64,000 nucleotides of DNA from Mesorhizobium sp. B1-1-8 (GCF_006442795.2 NZ_CP083956.1:5433501-5497500), one strand, 5' to 3'. Shown: positions 1-9,662, counted from the stretch's first letter. Translations and numbers: made by a program. Notes: generated by a model not told the origin, from the letters alone.

Positions 1-785
1 TCAACGCCAGCGGCGTGGTCGAAGGCCATGCCGGCGCCGGCGGCCCGCTGGTGTTCACGGTGAGCGTGGACGCCAGCGGCAAGGTGTCGTTCGACCTCGA
101 CCGGGCGGTGCATGAGGACAATCTGGCCAACACGCCGAACGACGCCACCAGCCTGTCGAACCTGATCACGCTGACGGCGACGGTGACCGACGGCGACGGC
201 GACAAGGCCTCGCAGGCGCTCAATCTCGGCAGTCTGCTGACCATCAACGACGACGGCCCGACGATCGGGCTGAGCGGGACGACGCATGCGCTGACGGTCG
301 ACGAGAGCTTCCTGACGGCGGCGACGAACGGCGTCGCCGGCTCGGGCCAGGCGCCTGCCGGCTCGACGCATGCGGAAGCCTCCTTCGGCGACGCCTTCAC
401 GGTGACGACGGGCGCCGATGGCGGCACGACCGGCTACGCGCTGAGCGTGGCGGCCGGGCCCTCCGGCCTGGTCGACACGGCGAGCGGCCAGGCGGTGGTT
501 CTTTCGGTCAACGCCAGCGGCGTGGTCGAAGGCCATGCCGGCGCCGGCGGCCCGCTGGTGTTCACGGTGAGCGTGGACGCCAGCGGCAAGGTGTCGTTCG
601 ACCTCGACCGGGCGGTGCATGAGGACAATCTGGCCAACACGCCGAACGACGCCACCAGCCTGTCGAGCCTGATCACGCTGACGGCGACGGTGACCGACGG
701 CGACGGCGACAAGGCCTCGCAGGCGCTCAATCTCGGCAGCCTGCTGACCATCAACGACGACGGCCCGACGATCGGGCTGAGCGGG
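1..785. repeat. Near-identical 507-bp tandem coding repeat
   Basis: Bases 1-278 recur at 508-785 with very few differences (for example an AAC/AGC change at about 157/664 and GT/GC at about 232/739). The period is 507 bp, or 169 codons, so recombination between copies keeps the adhesin reading frame. Similarity ends sharply after the sequence for the IGLSG motif, where the next domain diverges. The first copy probably continues upstream of the window. Confidence 0.9.
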
Positions 786-2807
786 GCTACAGCCCCGTCG
801 CTCGAAGTTGATGAAAGCTATTTGCCGAACGGCTCGGCGCCGAACGCGTTGCTGACCTCAGTCACGGCCGCTTTTGCTGGGATGTTCACCGTTGTGCAGG
901 GTGCCGACGGCGCCACTACCAACTACGGTGTGAGCGTCTCCTCGCAGGGTGTGACTTCGAACCTGATCGACTCGGCGACCGGCCAGGCTGTGGTGCTGAC
1001 GCAAAGCGGCGGCACTGTTTCGGGTTACGTGACCGGCCACAGCGGCGATGCAGCCTATCTGGTGTTCACACTCGCCGTGAACACCACAAGCGGTCAGACG
1101 ACGCTAACGGAGTTCCGTGCCGTACACCAGAATACTGTGGACAATCCAACGGATACTTCCGAAGGCATCAGCCTGACCTCGGGCCTGGTGACGCTGACGG
1201 CGACCGTGACCGATGGCGATGGCGACCACGCCTCCCAGTCGATTGATCTCGGCTCCAAGGCCACTTTCCATGACGACGGTCCCTCGCTCGGCTCGTTCAC
1301 GTCGGGATCCATCCCGAACGAGGTTGGATCGGTGGCGGGCTTCTTCTCGCTAGTACCTGGCGCGGACGGCATTGATCACTTCAACATCACAGGCCCGACA
1401 ATCGCCGGCATCACCTATAACAGCACGACCGCTGCGGACGGCACGACCGTTCTCCATGCGATGTCGGGCGCGACGGAAGTGTTCGACCTCACAGTAAGGC
1501 CGGACGGAACTTACGAGTTCGATCTTATCAAGCCCGATGCCGGCACAACAATTACCTATTCGCTACAGAACCTTCCCGCGGGGGGACCGAACTGGCGGGA
1601 AACCACTGACGGCCATATCGAATTTTCAAGCCCCGACGGCATCAACTCCAACAACAACGGATTTGGCGTCGCAAACACCTTCGTTGGCGGAAATGAATCC
1701 TTCACGATGGAGTTCCATACCGCCGGGACTGGAATCGGTGTCGATAATCCGCCCAACACCAATGCTGAGTTGAATGACTCCGTGAGTTTGGTTGTCAACT
1801 CGCTGAACGGTGCGGGTGGAACCTATCACTGGGTTGCGACGAACACTCTCACCAACACGTCTGTATCCGGCGACATCTCTATCACTTCAACGGGCACGTT
1901 CGTGATCGATCCGTCGATCAGCTTCAACCAGTTGCAGGTCAGCGCAGTCAACGTTTCTGGGCAAGGCGCTCAGTTCTCGAACGTTTCTCTAACGCACAAC
2001 GTCCTACCCCAGGATCAGAACCTGGCCTTTACTGTCTCAGCGACTGACAAGGATGGCGACACGACCGGCACGCAGTCTCTCGGCGTTCATGTTGTGGCGG
2101 CGGACGGATCGGGCAACTACACGCTCACCGGGACGGCGGGCAATGACGTGCTCGCCGGCAGCACACATGCCGACACGATCGCGGGCGGAGCCGGCACCGA
2201 TATCGTCGATTATACCGGCAGCGTTGCGGCCATCTCAATCCATTTGGCCGATGACGGCCATGCGTCGGGTGCTCCAGCGGACCCCACCAGCCCGCTCGCG
2301 GGAACGATCGGCGGTGGCGACGCGGCTGGCGATACGCTTACCGGCATCGAAGGCATAATTGGCGGTTCGGGGAACGACCATCTGTTCGGCAATTCCAGCG
2401 ACAACTACCTCGCGGGCGGTGCCGGCGCCGACACGCTCAACGGCGGTGGCGGCAACGACACTCTCATTGGTGGTTTGGGTCAGGACACGTTGACCGGCGG
2501 CACAGGGGCCGACACCTTCAAGCTCGACCACCTCGACATCAAGGATCTGATCACCGACTATAGTGGCGTGGGCGGTGACGGCGACAAGATCGATCTGACC
2601 GCGCTGTTCGACGCAGCGCCGGCCGGCAATATCAGCAACTACGTGCATTATAACAATGCGACCGGCGCGCTGAGTGTGGACACCAGCGGTTCGGGTAACG
2701 CGGCCAATTTCGTGGACGTCGCGCAACTGACGAACATTCCCGCCGCCGGGACCATCACGATCCTTTACGACGACAACACGCATGCGCAGCACACGGCCAC
2801 GATTTAG
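3..2807 (+). CDS. RTX/T1SS-143 repeat adhesin, C-terminal part (5' end outside window)
   Basis: This is the 3' part of a very large secreted protein; the frame is open from the first complete codon, so the true start lies upstream of the window. It is built from repeats of about 169 residues, each ending in DGDGDKASQ and NDDGPTIG, typical of the T1SS-143/VCBS-like domains of giant type I secreted adhesins. At about nt 2110-2520 come hemolysin-type calcium-binding nonapeptides (GGSGND, GGAGAD, GGGGND, GGTGAD). The last 100 residues are acidic and cysteine-free, as expected of a C-terminal type I secretion signal. Likely role: cell-surface or biofilm adhesion, exported in one step by an ABC exporter that is not in this window. 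The first repeats are nearly identical to each other while later ones have diverged, so the array probably changes in length. The family call is firm; the ligand cannot be seen. Confidence 0.9.
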   Translation, partial: NASGVVEGHAGAGGPLVFTVSVDASGKVSFDLDRAVHEDNLANTPNDATSLSNLITLTATVTDGDGDKASQALNLGSLLTINDDGPTIGLSGTTHALTVDESFLTAATNGVAGSGQAPAGSTHAEASFGDAFTVTTGADGGTTGYALSVAAGPSGLVDTASGQAVVLSVNASGVVEGHAGAGGPLVFTVSVDASGKVSFDLDRAVHEDNLANTPNDATSLSSLITLTATVTDGDGDKASQALNLGSLLTINDDGPTIGLSGATAPSLEVDESYLPNGSAPNALLTSVTAAFAGMFTVVQGADGATTNYGVSVSSQGVTSNLIDSATGQAVVLTQSGGTVSGYVTGHSGDAAYLVFTLAVNTTSGQTTLTEFRAVHQNTVDNPTDTSEGISLTSGLVTLTATVTDGDGDHASQSIDLGSKATFHDDGPSLGSFTSGSIPNEVGSVAGFFSLVPGADGIDHFNITGPTIAGITYNSTTAADGTTVLHAMSGATEVFDLTVRPDGTYEFDLIKPDAGTTITYSLQNLPAGGPNWRETTDGHIEFSSPDGINSNNNGFGVANTFVGGNESFTMEFHTAGTGIGVDNPPNTNAELNDSVSLVVNSLNGAGGTYHWVATNTLTNTSVSGDISITSTGTFVIDPSISFNQLQVSAVNVSGQGAQFSNVSLTHNVLPQDQNLAFTVSATDKDGDTTGTQSLGVHVVAADGSGNYTLTGTAGNDVLAGSTHADTIAGGAGTDIVDYTGSVAAISIHLADDGHASGAPADPTSPLAGTIGGGDAAGDTLTGIEGIIGGSGNDHLFGNSSDNYLAGGAGADTLNGGGGNDTLIGGLGQDTLTGGTGADTFKLDHLDIKDLITDYSGVGGDGDKIDLTALFDAAPAGNISNYVHYNNATGALSVDTSGSGNAANFVDVAQLTNIPAAGTITILYDDNTHAQHTATI

Positions 2808-2879
2808 CACTTATACACAGCCACGCTGCCGTGCTATGCATCAGCGAACCGTGAATTGACAATCTGGAGAGGGGCTTAC

Positions 2880-3248
2880 ATGAGACATTCCGCGAGATTG
2901 CTGGCTTCGGCCACGGCATTTCTGCTGGCCGGATCGACGGGCTTTGCCGCCGACATCATCGAGGGGCCGGTGGCCGACTATTGCCGCACCGTCGGCACCT
3001 CCAACCTGGTGCTGACCGACAACATGGTCGAGCTCAAGGGCCAGGTGGTGAAGCTGATGGACGAATCGATCGCCGTCGCCAACAGCCCGGAATGGATCAA
3101 CTCGTCGCGTCCCGCCTTCGTCTGGGCCTCGGAGGCCAAGGTCGCCTGCGGCATGGCCTATGGCTATCTGAAGACGAGCTACAAGGACGAGGACACCCTC
3201 AACAAATGCGAGTGCTTCCACGACCGCATGGTCGAATACATGCACTGA
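2880..3248 (+). CDS. Small exported hypothetical protein
   Basis: This 122-residue protein has a clear Sec signal peptide with a predicted cut after TGFA (residues about 20-23), leaving a mature protein of about 99 residues in the periplasm. The mature part has four cysteines (in DYC, VAC and KCEC), which could form two disulfides. The ATG at 2880 follows a GGAGAGG ribosome site; a start at 2856 would put eight residues before the signal peptide and is less likely. It lies 33 bp upstream of a lipoprotein gene on the same strand and may be co-transcribed with it. I do not recognise a named family. Confidence 0.7.
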   Translation: MRHSARLLASATAFLLAGSTGFAADIIEGPVADYCRTVGTSNLVLTDNMVELKGQVVKLMDESIAVANSPEWINSSRPAFVWASEAKVACGMAYGYLKTSYKDEDTLNKCECFHDRMVEYMH

Positions 3249-3281
3249 GCTGAAGGGCGAACGCACAACAGCTGGCTGGCG

Positions 3282-4484
3282 ATGAGGGCCATGAAAGCCT
3301 GGGCGGCGGCCGCGCTTGCGCTGACGGCGGCCATGTCCGGCTGCCAGTCGAAAAGCGCGGACGTGCTCGATCCTTCCGCCCTCACCGCGCCGACAAGCCC
3401 GGCCGGCGCGGCTCCCCGCTCACAGCAGACGGCAGTCGCGACTTCCGCGCAGGCCAGCCAGACGCTCGGCAGCGGCTCGACGAAGGTCACCATGCTTTTG
3501 CCGCTGTCGGCCCCCGGCAGCGCCGGCGAAAACGGCAGGAAGATGTATGACGCCGCGCGGCTGGCGATGACGGACCTCGGCGACAAGCTGTTGACGCTGA
3601 CGGTCGAGGACACGCGCGGCGACAGCGCCTACGCCAAGGACCTGGCGGTGAAGGCCATCACATCGGGCGGGGCGAAGGCCGTCATCGGGCCGGCCGAGCT
3701 TGCGGCCGCGCAGCATCTTGCCAAACTGTCGGGCTCGCAGCGGCCGCCGGTGCTTGCGCTGGCCGACAATTTCGCCGGCGGCCCCGGCGTCTATTCAGTG
3801 CGGCTCAGCGAAGCCGACAGCGCCGCCGCGGGGGCGGCCGCCGTCGCCGGCAAGGGCGCGAAGAAGTTCGTGCTCTTCGTGCAGGCCGGCGCGGATGCAC
3901 AGACAATAGAGGCGCGCGTCGCCAATGCGCTCAGCATCTATGGCGCGACGCTGGCGGTGACGCTGCCCTATTCGGCCGCGGACGGCGGCGCCAAGGCGGT
4001 GAGCGACATGGGCTCGCTGGTCGAGGCGCCCAACGCCGTCATCGTCGCCAGCGGCGATTCGAGCCCGACGGCGATGCTCGCGGCGCTGAAGGCGAAAGGC
4101 ATTCCCGGCAAGGCGGTGACGCTGATCGGCACCGACCGCTGGCTGGAGCATCCGATGGATCCGCTCTATGAGGGCGCCTATATCGCGACGCTCGACCAGA
4201 GCGAGACCGGACCGATCGCCGACCGCTTCAAGACGGCCTACAATTACCAGCCCGACGTCAACGTCGCCTACGCTTACGACATGGTGGCGCTGTCGGCGGG
4301 CATAGCGAGCGCGGTCGGACCGGACGGTTTTTCCAAAAAGGTGCTGGAGAACCCGAGCGGCTTCCGCGGCTCGACCGGCCTGTTCCGCTTCCGCGCCGAC
4401 GGCTCGAGCCAAAGGTCGATGCCGTTCTTCAAGGTGGAGAAGGGGGAGTTGAAGCTGGTGGAGAAACAGACGGCGGGGTTTTGA
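3282..4484 (+). CDS. Lipoprotein with periplasmic-binding fold, LpoA-like penicillin-binding protein activator
   Basis: The 400-residue product starts with a lipoprotein signal (AAMSGC, lipidated Cys at about residue 20) and a Ser/Ala/Pro-rich linker. From about residue 70 it has a type 1 periplasmic-binding fold (LLPLSAPGSAGENGRKMYDAARLA, then VEDTRGD and GPAELAAAQHL). In rhizobia such lipoproteins are annotated as ABC-type substrate-binding or LpoA-like activators of penicillin-binding proteins. No permease or ATPase gene is adjacent, which favours the cell-wall role over transport, but this is inference. A decayed copy of its last ~105 bp lies at about 4817-4920, so the region downstream has been rearranged. 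Confidence 0.75.
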   Translation: MRAMKAWAAAALALTAAMSGCQSKSADVLDPSALTAPTSPAGAAPRSQQTAVATSAQASQTLGSGSTKVTMLLPLSAPGSAGENGRKMYDAARLAMTDLGDKLLTLTVEDTRGDSAYAKDLAVKAITSGGAKAVIGPAELAAAQHLAKLSGSQRPPVLALADNFAGGPGVYSVRLSEADSAAAGAAAVAGKGAKKFVLFVQAGADAQTIEARVANALSIYGATLAVTLPYSAADGGAKAVSDMGSLVEAPNAVIVASGDSSPTAMLAALKAKGIPGKAVTLIGTDRWLEHPMDPLYEGAYIATLDQSETGPIADRFKTAYNYQPDVNVAYAYDMVALSAGIASAVGPDGFSKKVLENPSGFRGSTGLFRFRADGSSQRSMPFFKVEKGELKLVEKQTAGF

Positions 4485-4596
4485 GGGGGCGAAGACCCGT
4501 GGAGGATAGGCAGCTACGGCTTCAAGTTGTTCGGTCGAAGCGATTGCGTTTTCCCACGACTATCCGCATTCTCCCATCGCGGACGGGGCTTCAGTT

Positions 4597-4764
4597 TTGG
4601 ACTTTCTAAAAAAACTCCTTGTCATGGCGGTCATCGGCGCGGTCAGCGCCGGAGCAGTTGCACTCATCGAGTACTTGATATTCGAACCGCCCAGGCCGGC
4701 CATGATGCGCAAGCCGCCCCCGCTGCCGATCATCAAAGAACAGCCGATACGTCAGACGACGTAG
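4597..4764 (+). CDS. Possible small membrane protein (TTG start)
   Basis: A 55-residue frame begins at TTG with MDFLKKLLVMAVIGAVSAG, a positively charged start and one strongly hydrophobic segment, followed by a proline-rich tail (PPRPAMMRKPPPLP). This is the layout of a single-pass inner-membrane peptide. The ribosome site is weak and the start is not ATG. It sits between the lipoprotein gene and the decayed copy of that gene's 3' end, so it could be part of an inserted segment. Function unknown; it may be a chance frame. Confidence 0.35.
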   Translation: MDFLKKLLVMAVIGAVSAGAVALIEYLIFEPPRPAMMRKPPPLPIIKEQPIRQTT

Positions 4765-4816
4765 ATCTTACTGGACGGCGGCGTTCCGGCCTATTGGCCA
4801 AGTTGGCCACGCGGGT

Positions 4817-4920
4817 CTGTTCCGCTTCCGCCGACGGCTCGAGCCAAAGGTCGATGCCGTTCTTCAAGGTGGAGGAGGGGAGTTGAAACTGGTGGAGAGG
4901 CAGACGGCGGGGGTTTTGAG
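4817..4920 (+). pseudogene. Decayed duplicate of the 3' end of the LpoA-like lipoprotein gene
   Basis: About 104 bp repeat the last part of the gene at 3282-4484 (its bases 4380-4484), including the codons for SSQRSMPFFKVE and the end of the gene. The copy has a 2-bp deletion near its start and several substitutions, so the frame is broken. It is best read as a scar of a duplication or insertion next to the gene, with about 330 bp between the two copies. Confidence 0.8.
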
Positions 4921-4973
4921 CGGGGCGCCAAGGCAACTTGTCTTGAACGGCGCCAGATAACTCACCGCGCCAG

Positions 4974-6002
4974 CTAAGTGCCCGCGGTGGATCTAGCTTC
5001 GGAAGCGACCGCTTTTTTGGGCACACGGCCCAAGATTCGGACAATCGCTACCGACAGCGCGCCGATAGCCGCGCCGACGACTACGTCAATCAAATGATGT
5101 CCACCTTCCGGCAGCGTGGACACGATCATGACAGCATTGACTATCAGAGCCACTACAAAGAGTGGGCGAACATCTCGCAGGGCATGGATAACCAAAATAC
5201 CCAACGCGGTGTGGAACGACGGGAAAGTTACGAGCCCGTCGGCCTTTGACACGATTAATTCGTATGGAGCACCTGAACGCAGAGACAGCAGCGTCTGGTA
5301 GTGCCACATGCCGGCCTGAGCGGTGAGGTTGCTAAAGAGCTCGGGAGCCGGTTTATAGAAAGTATATGCGCCAGCAGTTGGAAACATGGCCATAAGAGGC
5401 CCCGTGAAGAGCGACGACACTGCCATCAGTGCAATGAATTCGAGCACACGATCCCATCGCTGCCGCATGACCTGAATGATGAAAACCATCGGTACCTGCG
5501 GACCCAAGGCATGGTAAGCGTAGAATAGTACAGAGCTCCAAATAGCGTTTCGATTGCTTGCTGCCAGGAAACTTAGCCAGTCGAATCCCAAGCTTGCGTC
5601 GATCGACGCGAACTGCTCGTCCATGAGCGGCCTTGCCGTCGCGCTCGCCAGGTACATGAACACGGTCGTTGCGATTGTAAGTGGTATGAAGACCGCCGAC
5701 CCCGACACCAGCATAAGCAGCGATTTCGAAAGATATCTGATGGCCGAAGCCATCGCGCCAGCGTCTGACCCGAGCCTCTTGAGAACAAATTTCGCAACGG
5801 CCCACGCAGCGATGAGGGCGACGGTAACCTGCCCGATATCGACCCAATTCCTTGGTGAGAACTCGACGTTTGAGAATGGCAGCCATAGAAGGTCGATCAG
5901 CCCGAAAAAAACGATGGCCAGGGCAATGATTACGAGATGGTTTCGGATACCCGTTTCGGTGCCGACGGATGCAGCGTTGGCAACGGCGCGATACAAGATC
6001 AT
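4974..6002 (-). CDS. PAP2-family membrane phosphatase or phosphotransferase
   Basis: This 342-residue integral membrane protein has about six hydrophobic segments. Near the C-terminus it carries the PAP2 active-site blocks: FPSFHTALG at about 265-273 and the GGHHLIDVVVGA block at about 298-309, with both catalytic histidines and the aspartate present. The long N-terminal part and FPSFHT spelling resemble the Aur1/inositol phosphorylceramide synthase branch, so it may move or remove a phosphate head group on a lipid in the inner membrane. It is the last of three leftward lipid-related genes (4974-7494) that may form an operon, with 45 bp to the next gene. The substrate cannot be read from sequence. 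Confidence 0.8.
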   Translation of the reverse strand: MILYRAVANAASVGTETGIRNHLVIIALAIVFFGLIDLLWLPFSNVEFSPRNWVDIGQVTVALIAAWAVAKFVLKRLGSDAGAMASAIRYLSKSLLMLVSGSAVFIPLTIATTVFMYLASATARPLMDEQFASIDASLGFDWLSFLAASNRNAIWSSVLFYAYHALGPQVPMVFIIQVMRQRWDRVLEFIALMAVSSLFTGPLMAMFPTAGAYTFYKPAPELFSNLTAQAGMWHYQTLLSLRSGAPYELIVSKADGLVTFPSFHTALGILVIHALRDVRPLFVVALIVNAVMIVSTLPEGGHHLIDVVVGAAIGALSVAIVRILGRVPKKAVASEARSTAGT

Positions 6003-6047
6003 ACGAAGACTCTGCCCCTTCCAGACTGCGGATCATTATCGTCGTGG

Positions 6048-6725
6048 TTACCGCCACCAAGATAGGGAGGATATTGATGGGATCAGCATTGGCGTCATTT
6101 GCCCGTAGGCGCTGTATTCCGGGAACGCCGTTCGCAAGACTTTCTCCTCATTGACCATCCGCCGATATTGGAAAGCGAGAACAATCGCGGCGACTGCCAC
6201 GGTCGCCCATATCGGATTGCGCAAGACAATGCCGAGCAGGAGGATCGCTTCGCAGGCATAAAGTGGGTGCCTCACAAACTGATAAGGGCCGGCCGTGACG
6301 AGACGTCTGGCCTGCGCTGTGATGCTGAATGATCTGCCGAGCCACCACAGGCACCAAATGCAAAGCGTGAAACCAATGATGGTGATGAGGTCGGCGACCA
6401 GTTCTAGCTGCGGAAGAGTCTGAACACGAGGGATAGCGATCAAAGTCACGGTCGCAAAGCATCCGATCAGGGCCGAAATGCGAGGCTCGATCCCTTGCGC
6501 CGTCTTTACTGGTGGAAGGCGCGCCACCGTCGTCCCGACAATGAGCACAAGGAAGCCTAGAGCCGCGAAGTCCGCGGCGACGCTGATCCCCCGCGCCCAA
6601 CTCCAGTTTGGGTCTCGCAATGCCACGATCATGGTCCCGGCCTTCAAGGTCGCGCAGACCGTGAAGTAAAGCGCCATCACTGCGCGCCCGATGAAATCAC
6701 GCATCGCGGGTCGCGGGAGCTTCAT
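6048..6725 (-). CDS. Isoprenylcysteine methyltransferase (ICMT)-family membrane protein
   Basis: The 225-residue product has several membrane segments and the C-terminal ICMT/PEMT signature, GPYQFVRHPLYACE at about 160-173 and later FPEYSAYGQ. Bacterial members methylate small lipids or have unknown substrates. I chose the ATG at 6725 (MKLPRPAM), which overlaps the upstream hydroxylase gene by 29 bp; ATG 6704 is possible, while the longer frame to 6863 would run deep into the neighbour. The overlap indicates translational coupling with the fatty acid hydroxylase. Confidence 0.75.
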   Translation of the reverse strand: MKLPRPAMRDFIGRAVMALYFTVCATLKAGTMIVALRDPNWSWARGISVAADFAALGFLVLIVGTTVARLPPVKTAQGIEPRISALIGCFATVTLIAIPRVQTLPQLELVADLITIIGFTLCIWCLWWLGRSFSITAQARRLVTAGPYQFVRHPLYACEAILLLGIVLRNPIWATVAVAAIVLAFQYRRMVNEEKVLRTAFPEYSAYGQMTPMLIPSISSLSWWR

Positions 6726-7494
6726 TGATTTTACTCTTCGGGAGTAATGGGTAAGCAAGTTGCTCGACGTAGGTTGGTGGGATGGGATCATCAACGCCAT
6801 AGCGCTCTGGGACAGTATCGCCGGGCAGGTGCATGGTTCCAAAGAGCACATCGATGAACGCAAGCTGACCTGCGAAATTCTTGTCGTATGCCGCGCGCTC
6901 GTGAGCGTGATGCCAATGATGGAACTGGGGTGAGGCGACCAGCCACCGAAACGGACCGATGTTCAGCTTGATGTTGGCATGCAGCAACAAGCCGTGAGCG
7001 TGAAAAATGATCGCGAAGAGGGCGATCGCAGAGCTGCTGAACCCCAGCAAATACAACGGCACGAATGACGCACCTTTAGTGAGAGCCAAGTCAACGGGAT
7101 GGATCCGGTGCGCAGCTAACCAATCGAGTTCTTCGATGCTGTGATGGATTGCATGAAAGCGCCACAAAAACGGAACGGCGTGAAAGGCACGATGCGCACC
7201 GTAGAAACCAAAGTCAGCGATGACGATGATCTCTGTCAGTTGCAGCCAAACTGGCTGAGACGATACGGCGTGGCCGACATAGTCCGGCACCAGTTCCCCC
7301 ACGGTGCTCGTTGCCAGCGCAACAATCGCGATCAGGCCAACGGTTGTCGGGACACTGTTGAAGAGAGCGTAAATCAGGTCGTTGAAGAACGCCTTCCTGA
7401 ATATCTTTTGACCCGGTCGCAGAGCGAACAGGTGTTCGATCGGAATGAAGATCAGAGCTGCTATCAAAAGCGCTTTGTAATTGAAAAGAGTCAT
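6697..7494 (-). CDS. Sterol desaturase/fatty acid hydroxylase family protein
   Basis: The 265-residue membrane protein carries the di-iron histidine clusters of the fatty acid hydroxylase superfamily: HRAFH, HAIHH and, near the C-terminus, FHHWHH with the later HAHE. These bind two irons and hydroxylate or desaturate a lipid chain, using O2, at the inner membrane. The ATG at 7494 has a G-rich ribosome site (GGCGGGGC) directly upstream and gives a sensible N-terminus; a start at 7524 has none. It is probably the first gene of the leftward trio with the ICMT-like and PAP2 proteins, suggesting joint modification of one membrane lipid class. Confidence 0.82.
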   Translation of the reverse strand: MTLFNYKALLIAALIFIPIEHLFALRPGQKIFRKAFFNDLIYALFNSVPTTVGLIAIVALATSTVGELVPDYVGHAVSSQPVWLQLTEIIVIADFGFYGAHRAFHAVPFLWRFHAIHHSIEELDWLAAHRIHPVDLALTKGASFVPLYLLGFSSSAIALFAIIFHAHGLLLHANIKLNIGPFRWLVASPQFHHWHHAHERAAYDKNFAGQLAFIDVLFGTMHLPGDTVPERYGVDDPIPPTYVEQLAYPLLPKSKINEAPATRDA

Positions 7495-7576
7495 ATGGCG
7501 CCCCGCCAGCAACACGCAATCCAACCACCTTGCCGGTTTTAGCGCAAGCTAATGGTTTCCGAAGGGTTAATCGGGG

Positions 7577-8098
7577 CTAGAATGATTTAATGAGAGCGTC
7601 GAGGCCGTATACGACCTGAAACGCGATCGTGCAGATCGCAGCGGCCGAAATTGGCACGCCAAAGGGCACCACACCCTTGCGGTCTAAATGCTGGACATAA
7701 AAGCGAAATGCGCCCGCCGGCAGCAGGAATGGATTTTTTACGACCATCACCATTGCGAGGGCAAAACCCAAAAGCAGCATAGAAAACAGGGCCAGCCCGC
7801 TGCCACCCATAAGGAAGGGCGACGTCGCCATCAGCTTAACGTCGCCGGCCCCGACCTTGCGCAGCACCCAAAACGGGAACAATCCGACAAATAGCACGAG
7901 CGCAGCGATTGTACTCAGCCCCATATCCCACCATGATCCTGCTTCGACCGACACCAATTGCAGCGACCCAAGGCCGAGGCACAATAACAGCAGCACATTC
8001 TGGTTGGATATCTTCTGAGTGGTAAAGTCGAGCCAGGCTATCCTTGCAAGCAGAGGTATGGTCAGCGCCTTCAGCAGCAGCGATGCGGCAAACAGCAT
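7577..8098 (-). CDS. cpaA: Prepilin peptidase of the tad locus
   Basis: This 173-residue protein is almost entirely membrane segments and has the A24 aspartic peptidase signature: an N-terminal Asp in WLDFTTQKISN and GAGDVKLMA in the middle. It cuts the leader from Flp prepilin and the TadE/F pseudopilins in the inner membrane. It is a short form lacking the N-methylating domain, as usual for CpaA/TadV. It is the last gene of the leftward tad arm, 12 bp after the TPR lipoprotein gene. Confidence 0.88.
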   Translation of the reverse strand: MLFAASLLLKALTIPLLARIAWLDFTTQKISNQNVLLLLCLGLGSLQLVSVEAGSWWDMGLSTIAALVLFVGLFPFWVLRKVGAGDVKLMATSPFLMGGSGLALFSMLLLGFALAMVMVVKNPFLLPAGAFRFYVQHLDRKGVVPFGVPISAAAICTIAFQVVYGLDALIKSF

Positions 8099-8110
8099 GC
8101 CCCCGGCTCT

Positions 8111-8650
8111 CTATCGCTCGACGTTTTCTACGCTAGACGAGAGCAGCTTCAGATTGTTGGCAACCGTCGGATCGTTGGGCGCCAGTTCGTAGGCTTTGAG
8201 GAAATTGCTGCGCGCCTCCTGTAGCTTGCCGCGCAACAAATAGGAATAGCCGACATTGTTGTAGTATTCCGGCGTCGCGCCGAGCAGCTTATAAGCCCGT
8301 CCGTAGGCGAGATCGGCCAAGTCGAAGCGCCTGATGCGATCGCAGGACGCAGCAAGGCCCAGCCAGGCGACGCCATCATTGGGCGCCAGCCGCGTAGCCT
8401 TGTAGAACAGTGCGCCGGCATTGCCGTAATTTTCGGAACGGAACTGGGTCTTGGCCTCGGTGACTGCCTGATCCGATGCGTAGTAGTCGACATCGCTGAC
8501 TGTCTTCAGCCCGTCGAAGGTGTCGCCAAAGGCGGTGTAATCGCCTTTGGCCGGTTCGTTAGTGCGCACAACTCCGCCCGTGGTAGCCGTCTGGCAGCCG
8601 GCAATCGCCATTATCAATAGACCGGCCGCGGCCGCATTTTGCCATCTCAT
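8111..8650 (-). CDS. tadD: TPR lipoprotein of the tad locus (TadD-like)
   Basis: The 179-residue protein starts with a lipoprotein signal (MAIAGC at about residues 14-19) and contains at least three tetratricopeptide repeats, such as NAGALFYKATRLAPNDGVAWLG and the later LQEARSNFLKAYELAPNDP. TadD proteins are small TPR lipoproteins proposed to help outer-membrane assembly of the Tad secretin. It lies between tadC and cpaA on the same strand, which supports the call. Confidence 0.82.
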   Translation of the reverse strand: MRWQNAAAAGLLIMAIAGCQTATTGGVVRTNEPAKGDYTAFGDTFDGLKTVSDVDYYASDQAVTEAKTQFRSENYGNAGALFYKATRLAPNDGVAWLGLAASCDRIRRFDLADLAYGRAYKLLGATPEYYNNVGYSYLLRGKLQEARSNFLKAYELAPNDPTVANNLKLLSSSVENVER

Positions 8651-8705
8651 TCAGATTCCCCCGAGGGCTCCCCGACACCACATTAGGACCAAAGCATATG
8701 CATAC

Positions 8706-9662
8706 CTAGAAGAAAATGCCCTTCATGCGGATGACCACGGGCAGCATGACGATCATCATTACAACGGGGAAAATGCAGAGCCCCAAAGGGATCATCATTT
8801 TAACCGGCAATGCATTAGCCTGCTCCTCGGCGCGCATAATTCTTTGGTTCCGCATTTCGTCGCTGTAGACACGCAGAGCGTCCGTCAGGCTGGTGCCGAG
8901 TTCCTCGGATTGCCGGAACAGAACCGCCAGTGCCCGCGCCTCTTCAAGCCCGATGCGATCTGCGAGTTCGCGCAACGCCTCGCGAAGCGGTTTGCCTGCG
9001 CGCAATTGCAAGGTCATGATCGAAAGCTGAATGCCAAGCCATTTGTGGGTGCCGGCAAGTTCGTTGCTGACGCGCTCGACCGCCGCCTCGAGACTCATGC
9101 CTGCATCGGCGCAAGTGATGATCATATCCATGAAATCGGGAAAGCCTCGACGATAGATCTGCTTTTGCCCATTCTCGAACCGGTCGAGCGCGATGCTTGG
9201 GATGACGATGCATGCCAACCCGAGCAAGGCCGCCCCCCCAAACGCGACAAGGCTGGGTAATCGCGGCGGCAAAATCTGGGAGAAAATTGCGTAGGTCACC
9301 GCGAAGCCAACGCAGACCGCACCGAGTCGAGATAGAGTATAGATGAGCGGCGCGCTCGCCTGATAGAAGCCCGCTCGAAAGAGCTTTGCCTCAAGGGCAT
9401 TCGGCTCGTCACGTTCCTTTTCGATTGACCGAAAATAAGCATCGACGGGCCGCTGCGCCGAGATCCTGGCCAGTTGCTCCTGGCCTACAAGCGAGCGGCG
9501 GCTATGAATACCCTCCGCCATTAGGCTTTGCGCAACCAGTTTTCGCGTCTGCAAGGCCGGTGTGAAGACAAGCGCACCCAACAGAAAAAGCGCCACGGCT
9601 GCCAGGAAAACGGCAACAGAGACCAGAACGCTTAGATCCTGAGTATTGGAAAACAGATTCAT
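8706..9662 (-). CDS. tadC: Tad inner-membrane platform protein TadC
   Basis: The 318-residue product has the type II secretion F (GspF) domain in its second half (FMDMIITCADAGMSLEAAVERV, then ARALAVLFRQSEELGTSL) and flanking membrane helices. It forms, with TadB, the platform on which the TadA motor acts. The start at ATG 9662 lies 13 bp after the tadB stop; the longer frame to 9737 would overlap tadB by about 60 bp and gives no extra conserved sequence. Confidence 0.9.
   Translation of the reverse strand: MNLFSNTQDLSVLVSVAVFLAAVALFLLGALVFTPALQTRKLVAQSLMAEGIHSRRSLVGQEQLARISAQRPVDAYFRSIEKERDEPNALEAKLFRAGFYQASAPLIYTLSRLGAVCVGFAVTYAIFSQILPPRLPSLVAFGGAALLGLACIVIPSIALDRFENGQKQIYRRGFPDFMDMIITCADAGMSLEAAVERVSNELAGTHKWLGIQLSIMTLQLRAGKPLREALRELADRIGLEEARALAVLFRQSEELGTSLTDALRVYSDEMRNQRIMRAEEQANALPVKMMIPLGLCIFPVVMMIVMLPVVIRMKGIFF

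Noticed and set aside
2235..2810. Long minus-strand frame across the adhesin gene
   Set aside because: It is a shadow of the RTX repeats on the other strand, Arg-rich and without family resemblance or ribosome site.
4527..4886. 119-codon plus-strand frame between the lipoprotein gene and the PAP2 gene
   Set aside because: It ends in the decayed copy of the lipoprotein gene and has no conserved start; the TTG-started 55-residue frame is more protein-like.
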